Assembly (NCBI RefSeq): GCF_041146795.1
Contig: NC_135176.1
Span: 19,789,786-19,853,785 of the forward strand
DNA from: Maylandia zebra
Lineage: Eukaryota > Chordata > Actinopteri > Cichliformes > Cichlidae
Reading direction: 5' to 3'
Length of the DNA: 64,000 nt
Numbering within the stretch: position 1 is the stretch's first letter; every line of letters begins with the position of its first letter. The position numbers and the translations under genes were made by a program. Of the stretch, positions 46,901 through 59,115 are shown in pieces. The notes under the pieces are model-generated. The model searched no databases. It saw nothing but the letters and a program-made list of their open reading frames with translations, and was not told the origin of the DNA.

Positions 46901-48368
46901 TCCTGTTTTTTAAGGGGTTTTTTTCAGCTGTGACAGCTTTACTGGTATTGATTATTCTTTGTGAGTCTGTGTGTCCTTTGTATATTATAATCCACCTGTT
47001 GTGTTGAAGAGGGAGCTGAACATAAAAGCAAACATGAAAGAAAGAATGAGATGGTTTGTCATCCACAGAGCTTTTTTTGTAATACAGGAGAGGGACTCCA
47101 GTACCAGCTGAGCTTCACCACGGCAACAGGGACGGCATCAGAGCTGTATGACATTGTAGTGTTGGCGACGCCTCTACAGGCTAGCGTCGGGTCTGGAGTC
47201 CAGTTTCAAGGTTTCACGCCTCCGTTTGATGAGCTGCCTGGCAGCTATCACAGCACTGTAGCAACCATCGTCCATGGTTACCTCAACACTTCCTTCTTTG
47301 GGTTCCCGGACCCCCGTCTGTTCCCTTTCGCCAGCGTCTTGACGACTGACACACCTGATCTGTTCTTTAACAGCGTGGCTAGTGTTTGTCCCGTCAACAT
47401 CTCAGCAGGGTTCCGGCGTAAGCAGCCGCAGGAGGCTGGAGTCTACAAGGTGTTCTCCCCACAGCTGCTGGAAAAGTCTCAGCTCAAAACACTATTCAGG
47501 TCAGCCATGTTCTTCCCAGGAGTTGATCCCATAGTCATGCCTGGGCAATTCTGTATTTGTTTGGTCCAAAGTAAAGCCTGACGGATATGAGATTTTTAAA
47601 ACCAATCTGTAAGAATCCAATATATTGGCCGATTATGTTCCCTAACGTTTCTTAAGTGTAGTTATGTAAGAGTCAGTTTAGTTTAAAAATAAACTTGATT
47701 TGTGGTTACAGCAAGTCGTGGAAGACTCCACGTTTACTTGTTTAGGCTCTGACTGGTTCAGCTGTTGTTTGTGCTTTTATTACATGTTTGAAGGGTATTT
47801 CTACCATCTCGTCCTATTGAATTTGTAATGTATCAGCTGTGATAAATGCCAGCGCTGATATCGGTAAATATCAGTCAAGCTCTAATGTAAGTTTTTAAAT
47901 TTACTATTGTATAAGACAGAGAAAACCAGCAAATATTCCTATTCAGGTAGTGAAATTTAGGTATTTATGTTTAGGGGAGAACATTTTTTGTTATCAGAAT
48001 CCTCTAAATACATTATAGTTGTTTTTTTTATTTTATTTAAAAAGGTTATTTAGTGATCTTACCACCCACATAGATCATTGGCTGCTTTACTCTATCATAC
48101 TGTTCTCTTCAATTTTAGGTCGTACTACTCAGTGCAGGTGACGGAGTGGCAGGCCTACCCTCGCTACAGCAGCAGCCAGCGGCTGCCACCTGTGGAGCTG
48201 CACCCCAATCTCTACTACCTCAATGGGATTGAGTGGGCTGGTAGCGCCATGGAGATGAGCTCAGTGGCTGCCAAAAACATCGCCCTGCTAGCCTACCACC
48301 GCTGGAATAGACAGACAGACATGGTGGACCAGAGAGATCTGGTGCACAGGATCAAAACCGAACTATAA
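43934..48368 (+). CDS. pcyox1l: Prenylcysteine oxidase 1-like
   Basis: Seven exons: 43934-44042, 44649-44855, 45055-45229, 46205-46416, 46741-46881, 47088-47499, 48119-48368; 1506 nt, 501 aa. Residues 1-20 form a signal peptide. VVGAGIGGS (about 38-46) is the FAD-binding dinucleotide motif, followed by [11 protein letters not shown]. Later blocks ([47 protein letters not shown] and the C-terminal KTEL) match PCYOX1L better than PCYOX1. The family are FAD thioether oxidases that release cysteine, an aldehyde and peroxide from prenylated cysteine, in lysosomes or secreted particles; the exact substrate of the L form is less clear. N-glycosylation sites include NMT, NVS, NTS and NIS. Introns are GT-AG except the first, which needs a GC donor at 44043-44044 to keep KIAVVGAG in frame. 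Confidence 0.96.
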
Positions 48369-49110
48369 CAAACGAATGCTAAGACCCAGATGAGTAATGT
48401 GATGTATGTCTGAGTGTATGGACTCACCCAACCAAATTATAAACTTTTTGTGATTTTGACCAGTGGCAAGAGAATTTAGATGTCCATTTATATAATATAA
48501 CCTTTCGTGAATGTATCGAATTTATTCAGTCAGTACAGTAAGTTGAACATAACCCTGCTGCCTCCTAACTAAACGTAAACATCAAAAACCATAAGTCATT
48601 ATATTGGCACCATTATAGACTCTGGTCCTGCTCTGCTACTCAAAAGGCCTGTTTCACTTCACTGATTCTCTGTGCCACATAAAAGAGACATGTTGCACTT
48701 TTGTTTGTGGATTTATTGCCGATGCTAATTGGCAGTTTCCATCCAAAAATGATGCCGCAAGGACCTTTCCTTTGCCAAGAAGTAAGAAAACCAAGCAAAT
48801 ATGGAGAACACCAGCTGGCGTACTGTATACTGTACGGACTGTTAGGAGGTGGTAGTGCTGTTAATGAACACCATTGAATATAAATACCAGTTTACGGTTT
48901 TGGTACTGCTCTTCTTAAACAAATGTTTCTGTTTCCAAGCCAAGAAAGCGTTTAGAACAATAAGCTGTTGTACAGTATGTAACTGATTTAACTTTGTCAT
49001 CTAATCAAAACCACAGCACTGCTGCTGCTACTCTCTGTAAATGTAGGGACTGTTAATGGACTGGTTGTTGCCACCAATGAAATCTCATTAAAGTAATCTC
49101 AGTAGGATTT
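48369..49110 (+). other. pcyox1l: pcyox1l 3' UTR
   Basis: No ORF; ATTAAA at 49087-49092 is the best polyadenylation hexamer, about 720 nt past the stop. Confidence 0.55.
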
Positions 49111-49300
49111 CTGTAAATTAATAATTATTCACCAACCCATGGTAGTGGCCACTGGTGCAGTGCTCTATTGTCCCTTTCATCATTATCTCCCCTTCCTGCT
49201 GCTTTTGTTGCATAATCCAGCAGAATTTTTATTTTTTTCTTCAGGGAAATGAGCCAGCCAGCTTTGACAGTGGACTGAATAAAAGCAGAGGACAGATCCG

Positions 49301-49353
<53 letters not shown>
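49301..49353. repeat. (CTG)n trinucleotide repeat, about 17 units
   Basis: Uninterrupted CTG run of 53 nt some 200 nt downstream of the likely pcyox1l 3' end. All frames across it are open as poly-Ala, poly-Gln or poly-Ser, but no other coding signal supports an exon. Confidence 0.95.
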
Positions 49354-49359
49354 ACCACA

Positions 49360-50140
49360 AATGTTTCCATTTTCTCGCAAGCATTAAAAGCCTCAGTGGG
49401 AAAAAAGCTTTTCTGCTGAGGACTTTAATCATGTAAAGCACACACATGAAAATTTTGGGTTTCACTTTCAGAATGGGGAAAAGGTTTTTACGAAGACACA
49501 ATGAGAAATCACTGACAGCTGATTATCTTCATGTGACTGAGTAGTCTTGTTTTCTGAATTTCTAATTTATCTGCACTGGATTTGGGCTGAAGTGGATTTC
49601 TAGAAAACCTTGTAACTCCAAAGGGCTTCAGTTGATGGATAATGTGATTTCTGTTGTGTGTTGAAAAGTGGCTGATGACACTGATTTAAAACACTGTGAT
49701 GGCCTCAGAATCAATGTGGTGGAAACTGTGTATTTTTAGCCTTTTTTTTTTTTTTCCTTCAAATTTCAAAAATTGCTTCTTTAGGCAGAACAGTACAATT
49801 TGTAGCCCCAGTGCTCGTATATAAATCTTCTAGCGAATACACATCTCAATACTGTTCAGACTACTTGTCTGTGTCAGCTGTAAAGTTCTGATCATGAAAA
49901 CATGATCAAATTAAAGACGAATGGGGTCTGAAATTGGAATTATCTGGCAAACTCCTGTATTTATGGTCTAAATATTCCCGTCCCAATTTGTGCACTCTGA
50001 ATAGTACAGTAGTACTTAAATGACGGGGGGTGGGGTTCCTCTACAAGTAAAAATTAGTATAGTCATAAAGATGTAATAAAGCTGTACTGTAAGAACAGAG
50101 TGAAAGTAGTAATAAATTGCCCCTTGGTATTACTCATTAT
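49360..50140. other. Intergenic DNA, no gene seen
   Basis: AT-rich; poly-T at 49740-49757; nothing further supported. Confidence 0.6.
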
Positions 50141-50142
50141 AC

Positions 50143-50990
50143 TGTCAGGTCCATAAGTATTTGTATAATGACACAATATTTGCATTTTTGTCTTTGCATA
50201 GCACCACAGTGCTGATTTTCATCTTTAGTTGAGTGAGTTTATCAAACGTGTTGCATTAACTGTTTGGAAATTACAGCAATTTTTATACAGAGTTCCCCAG
50301 AGGCTCAAAAGTAATTGGACAAACATAATTTTAAATACCAGAATTGTTTTAAATACTTTGATGAAAATCGTTTGCAGTCCAATCCTCTGAAGTCCAGAAC
50401 CCATGGACATGACCAGATGCTGTGTTTCCTTCTTTTAGATACTCTGTCAGGCCTTTACTGCAGCCGCCTTCAGCTGCTACTTGTTTTTGTGTCTGTGGCT
50501 TCAGGTTTGTCTTCAGTAAATGAAAAGCATTCTTTAATAAAGGTCAGATGTTGTAAAGATTTTTTTATTAACCATTGGAAATAATTCTGTCATAATGCAC
50601 TTTAGTTGTTTTCTGTGATCTTTCAGGCCTTTTGATGTTTCCGAGTTGGTCAGTGCATTCCTTCTTTTTCGCAATGTACCAGATTGTTTATTTAGCCACT
50701 CCTAAAGTTTTTCCTGTCTCTCTGTATGTTTATTTTGGTTTTCAGCCTAATGATGTCCACCCCCACAGGCATCAAGTATTTCTTCTTACCTGATATAGAG
50801 TTCCAGTGAAGAGCTATCAAATCGAAGGTCAGCTCCAGATCTTTAATCTGGCCATCAATGTGCTTGTCGCATTATTGTTCAATTAATTTTGAGCCTTGGA
50901 AAATGAAGGACTGAATAAAAATGTCTGCAGTTCCTAATCAGTTAACGAAATGCTTGTTATTGTCCAAATACTTAACTAACTGTACATGAC
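50143..50990. mobile_element. Tc1-like non-autonomous element remnant
   Basis: Left end CAGGTCCATAAGTATTTGTA and right end near 50965 (TGTCCAAATACTTAACTAAC) are approximate inverses, in the style of fish Tc1 elements. The interior has no transposase I can read. Borders approximate. Confidence 0.5.
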
Positions 50991-52439
50991 CTTATTGGTT
51001 TGTATACAGCATGTTATTCTTGTAGCTGGCTGGTAAGGCAATTTTACCTACTTGACATCCAGCTGGGGAGTTCAGTCCAGTGATTCCTGTCCTTGGGATC
51101 AAGTCCTCCATATGAGAGATCTGAGGGGCTATTGAGGGGGCTTGACCACCTAAAGACTTGATAACAATAATGAGCTGAGGGCTATTTCTGTGCTAGAGGT
51201 CAGATGCCTTAATTCACTCGGAACCAACAAGTTAATGTTTAACAAAGTGTTTAATTTCACAAAATGTCATACACTGATTGTAAAATATTGTACTTGCCTA
51301 AATGTATTTCTTTTTGAAATGTAAAAATGAAGTGGCATTAATCAACATGTTGTATTTAATCTTTCTGATGCACATAATAATGCATTTTAGAGTAATTTGC
51401 ATTTTTCTCTGACTGTTAATAGAATAAAAGTTATTCTATTGTAGCGAGCTATTGTTCATTTTGGCTTTCAAACAAGGACACTAAGAAGTCTACTTCAGTG
51501 CTGACTATTGGTGCTGCAGACAGGGTTTCATTTCTTCTCTATTAATAATTACACATAAGAAAATTGATTTGTTCAATAATGCAAAGTCCTGAAAAACAAG
51601 CCTCCTGGTGTCCAGTGAAGTTTTAATTCTGTGCTCCAGTTGGCATATAATCTAAATCACTCTGACAGGGTAAGTACTTATTCCACAATGAATTATTCGT
51701 TTTGTTTTTCCTGTCACTGCGTCTGTACCTGGAGAATTGACCTTATCTCCAGGAAGATTACCCAAGGTCCTTTGGTCGTTCTCTGGATCACAGAATTTCT
51801 GATGTAGATCAGATCAGATGGTTACTGAAGATAAAGACATTAAAAACACATTTTAATCATCTACTGAAAGAAATGCAATTAAATATATTTCCAGGTTATT
51901 ACATGTAAACGGATGATGGTGCTGCTGTAGGAAACTTAAGGCAATAAAAGCCATCTCCAGGCTTCCAGCAATGTAATGTAACATATAATGGGCTCTGTAG
52001 CTTCTCCTGCTTGGCTTCCTAGCAGCAGGAAAACAATCACACTGCTGAAAATAGAACGCAAGTCTTCCAAGGCTCAACCACTTATGCACTTTTTCGTCAT
52101 TCAATCAACCGGGTTGATGGGCACATAGCCAACTAGGTCAAACTCTTATAATTAAATATTTATGTGACCATTACCCTGTTTTACAAAGGCTTGATGAGTT
52201 ATGACCATAGTCACAAATCATCAAGCCTGTCATCATGCACCTTTATATACTTCATAACTCATAATGAATTGACTGAAGATGTTTTCTTCAGATGCAAGGT
52301 TCCCCTTGATTTTAAATACTTGGGACATTACATCATTAGTAATGAAAACTGAACAATAAAATATCTCTCCAGTCGTTTTTATAATGCCTTTAGGTTGTTT
52401 ACACCAGCAGGCCAGACCAGGAAATCTTTTTTTTTTTTT
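50991..52439. other. Intergenic DNA, no gene seen
   Basis: No coding exon, RNA gene or complete repeat recognised; AT-rich. Confidence 0.55.
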
Positions 52440-52972
52440 TCCAATCTTCTATCTAATTTTGGTGAGCCCATTCCTCAGTTGCTGTAGCCTCAGTTTCCTG
52501 TTCTTAGCTGACAGGAGTGGCACATGGTTTGGCTTTCTGCTTCAAGGTTTCAAGTGTTGTGCACTCACCAATGCTTTTCTGTGTGTTTTTGGTTGGAAAA
52601 AGAGGTTATTTGAGTTACTGTTGCCTTCCTATCAGCTTGAGGCAGTCTGGTCATTCTCTTCTGACATCAACAAGGCATTTTTACTCAGAAAATTGCTCCT
52701 CGCTGGATATTTTCTCCTTTTCAGACCATTCTCTGTAAACATTCTCATCACAAACACTCAGACCAGCCCATGTGACACCAACAAACATCCAACATTCATG
52801 CTGATATCACCTTTCTTCCCCCTTCTGATGCTCGGTTCAAACTTCAGCAGGTTGTCTTGAGTATGTCTATATGCCTAAATGCACTGGGTTGCTGCCATGT
52901 TATTGGTTGATTAGATATTTGTAATAACGAGCAGATGAGCAGGTGTGCCTAATAAAGTAGTTGGTGAGTGTA
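52440..52972 (-). mobile_element. Truncated Tc1-family copy, minus strand
   Basis: Reads on the minus strand from TACACTCACCAACTACTTTA (52972 inward) through the same 5' region as the copy at 32572-33373, including the AAAGGAGAAAATATCCAGCG-type block. It is truncated at a poly-T near 52426-52440. The transposase frame is broken. Confidence 0.78.
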
Positions 52973-53159
52973 TGTATCATACAGACACAAGCCAAATGGT
53001 TTATCTTTATCTGAAATACATCTACTGATTATAGCATTTTTTTTAGAGAATTATAAATTGCTATTAGACATATTTTAGATGTGGGGTAAGTGGTTAAGAA
53101 ATTGGACTGATGGATTTACAACTACATGCTTATAAATGCTGAAAAACTAGTTGATGCAT

Positions 53160-53680
53160 TAATTACTTCTAGGGTGGACTGCTGCAATTCATTATTATCA
53201 GGATTTCCTAAAAACTCCCTGAAAAGCCTTCAGTTGATCCAAAATACTGCAGCAAGAGTACTGACAGGGACTAAAAAGAGAATCCAGAATTGAATTCAAA
53301 ATCCTGCCCCTTACATACAAGGTCTTGAATAATCAGGTAGTACCATATCACCCTGTTACAGCACTTTGCTCCCAGACCGCCAGTTTATTTGTACTTAAAA
53401 GTAGAATGGGGGGCAGAGCCTTCAGCTTTCAGGCCTCTCTTCTCTGTAACCAGCTTTGAATTTGGATTTGGGAGACAGACACCCTCTCTACTTTTAAGAT
53501 TAGGCCTAAAACTTTCCTTTTTGCTAAAGCATATGGTTAGGGCTGGATTAGGTGGCCCTGAATTTTCCCTTAGTTACGCTGTAATAGGTGTAGGCTGCTG
53601 GGGGATTTCCATGATGTACACTGGCTCTCATCTACAACATGTCTTTGTCCTGTCTTCCTCCCCTCACCCCTACCACTTGT
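53160..53680 (+). mobile_element. Degraded L2/Rex-like LINE ORF fragment
   Basis: Translated pieces such as VDCCNSLLSGFPKNSLKSLQ, LIQNTAARVLTGTKKR, FKILPLTYKVLN and FSFQASLLCNQL match the C-terminal part of teleost LINE reverse-transcriptase proteins, in shifting frames with stops. The 3' end near 53600-53700 is not clear. Confidence 0.7.
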
Positions 53681-53882
53681 GGTAGATGATCAGTATGTAG
53701 TACTATGCAGTATGATCCTTTTCTAGGCTGGCGGAACGATAACTCATAACCAAAAACGTGTGCTAAATAAAGGGATTTAATTGATAACAGTGCAGCTGAG
53801 TGGGCAGACACGAGTTGCTCTGAGGATGCAGTGAATTCCTGTGAAATCTAATTTCAGCAGAGGCTCAGAAATTCCACAGAAC

Positions 53883-53953
53883 TCTCTCTCTCTCTCACTC
53901 ACTCACTCACTCACTCACTCACTCACTCACTCACTCACTCACTCACTCACTCA

Positions 53954-54013
<60 letters not shown>
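53883..54013. repeat. Compound (CT)n-(CACT)n-(CA)n microsatellite
   Basis: About 13 nt of CT, about 60 nt of CACT units and about 58 nt of CA units, without interruption. Confidence 0.97.
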
Positions 54014-54017
<4 letters not shown>

Positions 54018-55309
54018 ATATTTCATACTGTTCTCTTCTATCTGATTCTCTCCCATCCCTTACCAGCCTGGCCGAGCTTCCCACAGGCCGTTTGATGTGC
54101 ATGTGATCTGTTTACTCTGAGGCTATTAAATCAGTGGAAGTCTGTAAGACTGCTGTATTCAGCTGACAGATACAGATGGGAAACAAATTAAAGAGGAAAA
54201 ACTGACACATATTTGTCTTAGTGAGGTATTGGTCCACCATATGTTACCAGAACAACTTAAGTCTGCCTTGGAAGTCTGCAGAAGAGATCGATGTGATTCT
54301 TTAAGAGAGTCCTCTGACTGCAAACCCCCACATCTGAAGACCACCCATCAAACCCCCCCAACTATCGTATTATTAACCTCACTACTGTACTAACATTTTT
54401 TGGACTTTCACTTTTTGGACTGAGTAAAAATGAAACTGAAAGAGCTATGTTGTTTCATTTTCTGTTAAAATGACTAATTTTTTTCTGCTCCCTTTCTCTC
54501 ATCAAGACTTTTAGTTCAGATCAAAATATAAGTCGGATCTTTTTTTTTTCAAGGATGTTTTAATGGTAAATTTAAATTTGTTTGTGGCAGTCTGTACCCG
54601 TGTTGACACTTGGTGGTTTCTCTTTCCAGTGAAGAGGTGGGTGGAGGCTGCCTGGAACAGTTGGCTTTATGACCCCCTTTTGGATAATTTCTTTTGGAAT
54701 GAACTCAATGGAGACTTACTCTGTTAGTCCTGCTTTTCCTCAGTCAGAGAGCTGAAAGCTTTTAAATTATATTTTTCAGCTTGCCACTGCTTCTTCGGTG
54801 AATCTGGAAGGATGTGTCTGTTCTTCGACAAGGACACTAAGTTGTTTTATCATATAGACTCTTTGTTAAAAAGCTGTTTGATAACTTTGTTTGTTCTTTA
54901 CTCAGTTAGTCATAACCATGGATGTTCATTTGATCTCGCCAGGAACTCGCATGGCATCTGAGTATATTCTCACTTTATCACCCCATCATTATCACTCCTC
55001 AAAACTTTTAAGGAGAACTGTGAAGGGAATCTGTCCGTCCTTGCTCAGTGTTAGTGACTGCACACCCATAGAGTTTCCTGTTTTTATTCAGGGTTATTGA
55101 CTGATTCATAAAGCCCAACACATACCAAAAATTTGCACTGTTGCAGTCGTGTTTATGTTCTCTCCCTTTATGCCTCTGTCAGTGTTTTGTTTTTTTTAGT
55201 TTTTTTTAGCTTATTTCAGTTGTGTGTTTGTGTGATGTGTTTTCCACTGCCTGACCTGGTTTTGAGTCTTGTAACATTTCAACTGTATTTGAATGTTTCA
55301 ACTATGTTT
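54014..55309. other. Intergenic DNA, no gene seen
   Basis: AT-rich; short open frames only, with no splice or domain support. Confidence 0.55.
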
Positions 55310-55835
55310 TGCAGATAGTTGTAGACGTTCTCTCCTGACCTTCACCATTCATACTGATGGTGTTTTGTTCTTAATGTTTTCAAATTTGGATTCATCACTC
55401 CATAAGTTCTTGTGTAATTTGACATACCTCAACCTTTTTGCCTTGTTTCTCTTCCTTATTAATGGCTTCTTGACAGCCACCCTTCCACTGAGACCATTTC
55501 TGATGAGGCGTCAGTGAGCAATAGATCATCTGAAGGATCAGATGCATCTCTCAGGTGTTGTGTCAGGTCTTTGCTATACTTTTCCCCATTTCTTAATGAC
55601 ATCTGCTACAGATAGACTTTTAGCATGTCCCCTTCTTCTTTTGTCCTCCACTTTTTTAAGGACACACTGCACACTCAAAGGACACACTAAGGATATATCC
55701 CAAGTTTTCAGCTAACAGCTTTTTGGGAATCACCTTCTTGGTGCCATATATGCTATTTTATCTCTCTCAAACTGTGTTATCTTTGGCATTTTTGTAGATT
55801 CAGCAAAAGTTTTGTGACTAAAGATTAAAAAAAAA
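55310..55835 (-). mobile_element. Tc1-like transposon remnant, copy C
   Basis: The minus strand contains CACCAAGAAGGTGATTCCCA and the region upstream of the DDE core (TGATGAATCCAAATTTGAAA), matching copy A at 5440-6410 on its plus strand. Truncated, frames broken. Confidence 0.65.
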
Positions 55836-56364
55836 TAAACTGGTACTTTGCTAAGTTGTTTGTTATGTGTAGAAACAACACTGGTTCATCCCTTGAGTCA
55901 GATGACTTTGTGTGTTTGAATGATTCATAGATCAGAGTTCACTGTCTTAGCAAACAAACACACAAACAAACAAAGAATATTCCTCTGAAAATGCTTAGGT
56001 ACAAGGACTGGGCCAAAAATGAATGAAAAAGCAATCGGTGTCTAAACAAAAACTTATTTAGACACTGATTAGACCCTTCCTAATGCCTGACGAACAATTC
56101 AAAATCACTTTAAACATATTATAGCGAAACACGATTCCCAAGAAACACAAAAAATCTAAAGCTTTCTAAATAAAATGTAAGAAATTAAAATAATAATAAA
56201 AATTATAAATTTGGGGATAGTTTCTTTTGAGTGCTTGGTCTCAGTTTTCTAAAGCAGACAGAAGTCTAATAAATTGTTTATTAAATAATGAGCTGAACCT
56301 CCTCAAGAAAGTGGGAAACAATGGTGAAATGTTGCAGGATGTTAAGGTCCAGCCTCGAGCTGCT

Positions 56365-56565
56365 CTCCCATTGGCCCTGCGGCGCACCACGTGGTAAGGC
56401 AGTCACGCGCTTTCCAGGAACCCGTCAGGAAGAAGAAAAACAAAACAAACCCGAGAGAGCTGTAACAGCGTGCGGACTCCATTGAAAAGGGAACGTTATT
56501 ATCTCTAACACGGGACACACACGAGGTCCAACACCGAGAGAAACGTGTGTGGGGGCGTCCTCAAA
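56365..56565 (+). promoter_or_regulatory. Promoter and likely first non-coding exon of a downstream gene
   Basis: GC- and CpG-enriched stretch with an inverted CCAAT (56370-56374), an E-box CCACGTGG (56387-56394) and a transcript-like segment ending in a consensus donor (CAAA/GTGAGT, exon end 56565). A second possible exon follows: ATG 56885 opens 11 codons (MWLANALRRAQ) to a donor at 56918. The gene probably continues to the right on the plus strand, see 63273-63469. Confidence 0.45.
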
Positions 56566-56918
56566 GTGAGTACGACCGTTTTTCATCCGTTTCGGGGAAA
56601 GTTGGGCTTGGCAGCGGATGGGTGTTTTCATCGCCGCGGCGGATTAGCTTTGAAGCTAACTGTCGGTCGGTTGTTGTTGTGTATCGGGCTTCAGCTGGGA
56701 TGAGGAAGGGGGCGGACGGAGGCCATACTGACTGAGGCTGCAGCTGAAAAGGAAGCGAGACTGTCCAGTTCCGCGTTAAAAACACAACCAGAAGGAATAA
56801 AACACGAGCTGTTTGGTTGTTGTTTTTTTCTTCTTTTCTGTTTTTTGGACCGCAGTTTGTTGAGCTCCTGTAGGAAGTGGAGAAATGTGGCTAGCTAATG
56901 CTTTACGACGAGCTCAGG

Positions 56919-58980
56919 TAAATTTCGATCACCGAGCCTAAAAACCTGTCCACAAAAGACAGACTGTTTAGCTGATGTAGTCCTCTAAGGTGTAGTGGGT
57001 CAGTTCCCAGAAGTGACTGATTCTGGATCAGCGTGGTCAAAAGTGTACTTATGTAAGAAGATTGGCTTGAACTCTACTTTAAAACTACCTACAGTCATCC
57101 TGCACGGCTTGGAATGCACTTAAAACTACACAGCATGCCTTTATATGTGTGGCAGAGCAATTGTAGACTGTTTGGAGGTGTATTTGTGGTAGGAAAAGCC
57201 TCGGTAGTCGCGTGAAACCCCTTCTACTGTGACTTTTTGCAGGCAGCCCGAAGTCTCATTAAGGTACACGCCCCCCAATGCACAACACATCGAGAGCAGC
57301 TGGAAAAAAACTCGACACAGCCAGAAATTTCCATGTGGTTGAAGGCAAACAGCAGACTTATATTTTCACCGAGGAAATGGCCTTAGTGACGATTTATTAG
57401 TGTTATTATATTACTTTGGGTTTTCACCTTGATAACTGCTTTATAGTTTATCGTCTGGATTGGGCACTTAAACGTTTGATTCAGTGTTTCTTCTTCGATA
57501 TAAATGACTAAACGTGCCCCAGATTGAGTCGTACTGCAGTGCTGCGTTGAGGTTTTGTGGTAGGTGGTGGATTTTACTTTAAATATCTGTGAAACACGGT
57601 TATCTAGGCCACGGGCATGTAGGCCTCCAAGTTGTTTATCTTCTGCCTCAACCTAGGCTGAATCCAGGCTGTTTGTGATGAAGCAGCTCGTTTGATTGAC
57701 GGCTGCGACGGCTATTCCAGGACACGTAGAGGCGGGACATATTCTCAGCTCGGCCAATGGAGGATTGGGATTACGTGGGTGTTGGCACAGAATGGTTAGT
57801 TTGAGGCTTTGTTTTGCTTTGCTGAGGATCTGTGATGAGTGCAGTGACTGGTGAGATACTGGTGACATTTATGGGTTTACTGGTGTTTTGTAATAGACCA
57901 TTTGTAATGTACACCACTCCGGTATACTCCGATTATTGTTTTGATGCGCACGCTTTTGCAAAACAAATGCATCCACCACGAAGTGGTGCAAATATGTGCA
58001 TGGAAGACATTTAGTAAGAAGCAGATAGTATTTGCGTCTTTGTGCAGGGTTGATGTTACAAAGCTCACCCTGCATTCATCACCTTTTATCTGTGCTTGAT
58101 TTTAGTTATGAGTGCTCCTTTTAACAGGATAAAAACATCTGTGTTGTACCATACAGTTATCAGGCCATCATATGCCTCAAATGCAGGGTAGTTTAAAAAA
58201 ATGCCTTCAAGCATGAAATACTGATTTTATTTGCTTTTATCATAAATAATTTGAAACCATATGTTATTGAAAGCAGTGCTTTTCATGAACAGGAGAAAAG
58301 GATCCTGGATAGCAAAGTAATTTTACCATTGAAGGAATGCTGGGATCAGAGCGCGCCAAACCTAATTACCCAAAAGCCTGTCCTGCAGTGCTGATAGTGA
58401 ACTTGAGATTGATTTGAAAATATTTTAGACTCGACTGGTTTATTGGGGATCACCAGATTTAACTGTTTTGTTTGTTTGTTTTTTAAATTGTTTGTTTTTT
58501 TGAATTTTAACTTTGTTTGTTGCAATCTTGTGACTGCTTTAAGACCTTTAAACAGCTCTTCTTTCTGTATAGTTTCCAAATGATTCACGTTTATCTACGC
58601 CTTTCAAAGCAGGCCTGTCGTGGCAGGAGAAGAGGAGGTAGCTGAGTCGCATGAATTTTTGCCACAGTGGTATGCATTACGTTTGTCTGTGACAATCCAA
58701 TTAATTCAGTTAAGTTTCACGTCTCGTTTTTTTCTTCCGATCACGTGCCCGCCCAGCACAATGACTCTCTGTCCTTCTCAAAGGCAGCCAGCCGCCCTGC
58801 AGTTTTGGAACTGCTGTGTTACCTGTAATCTTCTTGCAGGTATGACGTTGTGGACTAAAATCAAACATCTGAAGTGAAGTAGGCGTCAGCCATCAGTGCT
58901 TATATATAGTGAAATGATTGATGTTTGTCAGATGCTGAATGCAAAGATTACTGAGCTGCAGGGTTAGTGAAAACACTGTC
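56919..58980. other. Probable first intron, CpG-rich at left
   Basis: No supported exon. A second CCAAT-containing stretch lies at 57720-57780. Confidence 0.4.
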
Positions 58981-58984
58981 ATAA

Positions 58985-59115
58985 GATTCAAGATTCAAAG
59001 TGTTTATTGTCATGTGTCACAAGAGAAAAGGCATTTCTTTGTGCAATGAAATTCTTTCTTTGCTGTCCACCCACAGATGCCAATTAATATATACAATAGA
59101 AATAGAACATATAAA
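58985..59115 (-). repeat. Short retroelement 3'-end-like repeat
   Basis: AAGTGTTTATTGTCATGTGT and GTGCAATGAAATTCTTTC are typical of reverse-oriented fish non-LTR tails and are related in style to the insertion at 16845-16977. Confidence 0.5.

Noticed and set aside
49125-49501. Poly-Gln, poly-Ala and poly-Ser frames over the CTG repeat
   Set aside because: All arise from the repeat; flanking codons differ by frame and look random.
53841-54095. CACT units as a possible CRISPR array
   Set aside because: 4-nt tandem microsatellite with no spacers, in a vertebrate genome.
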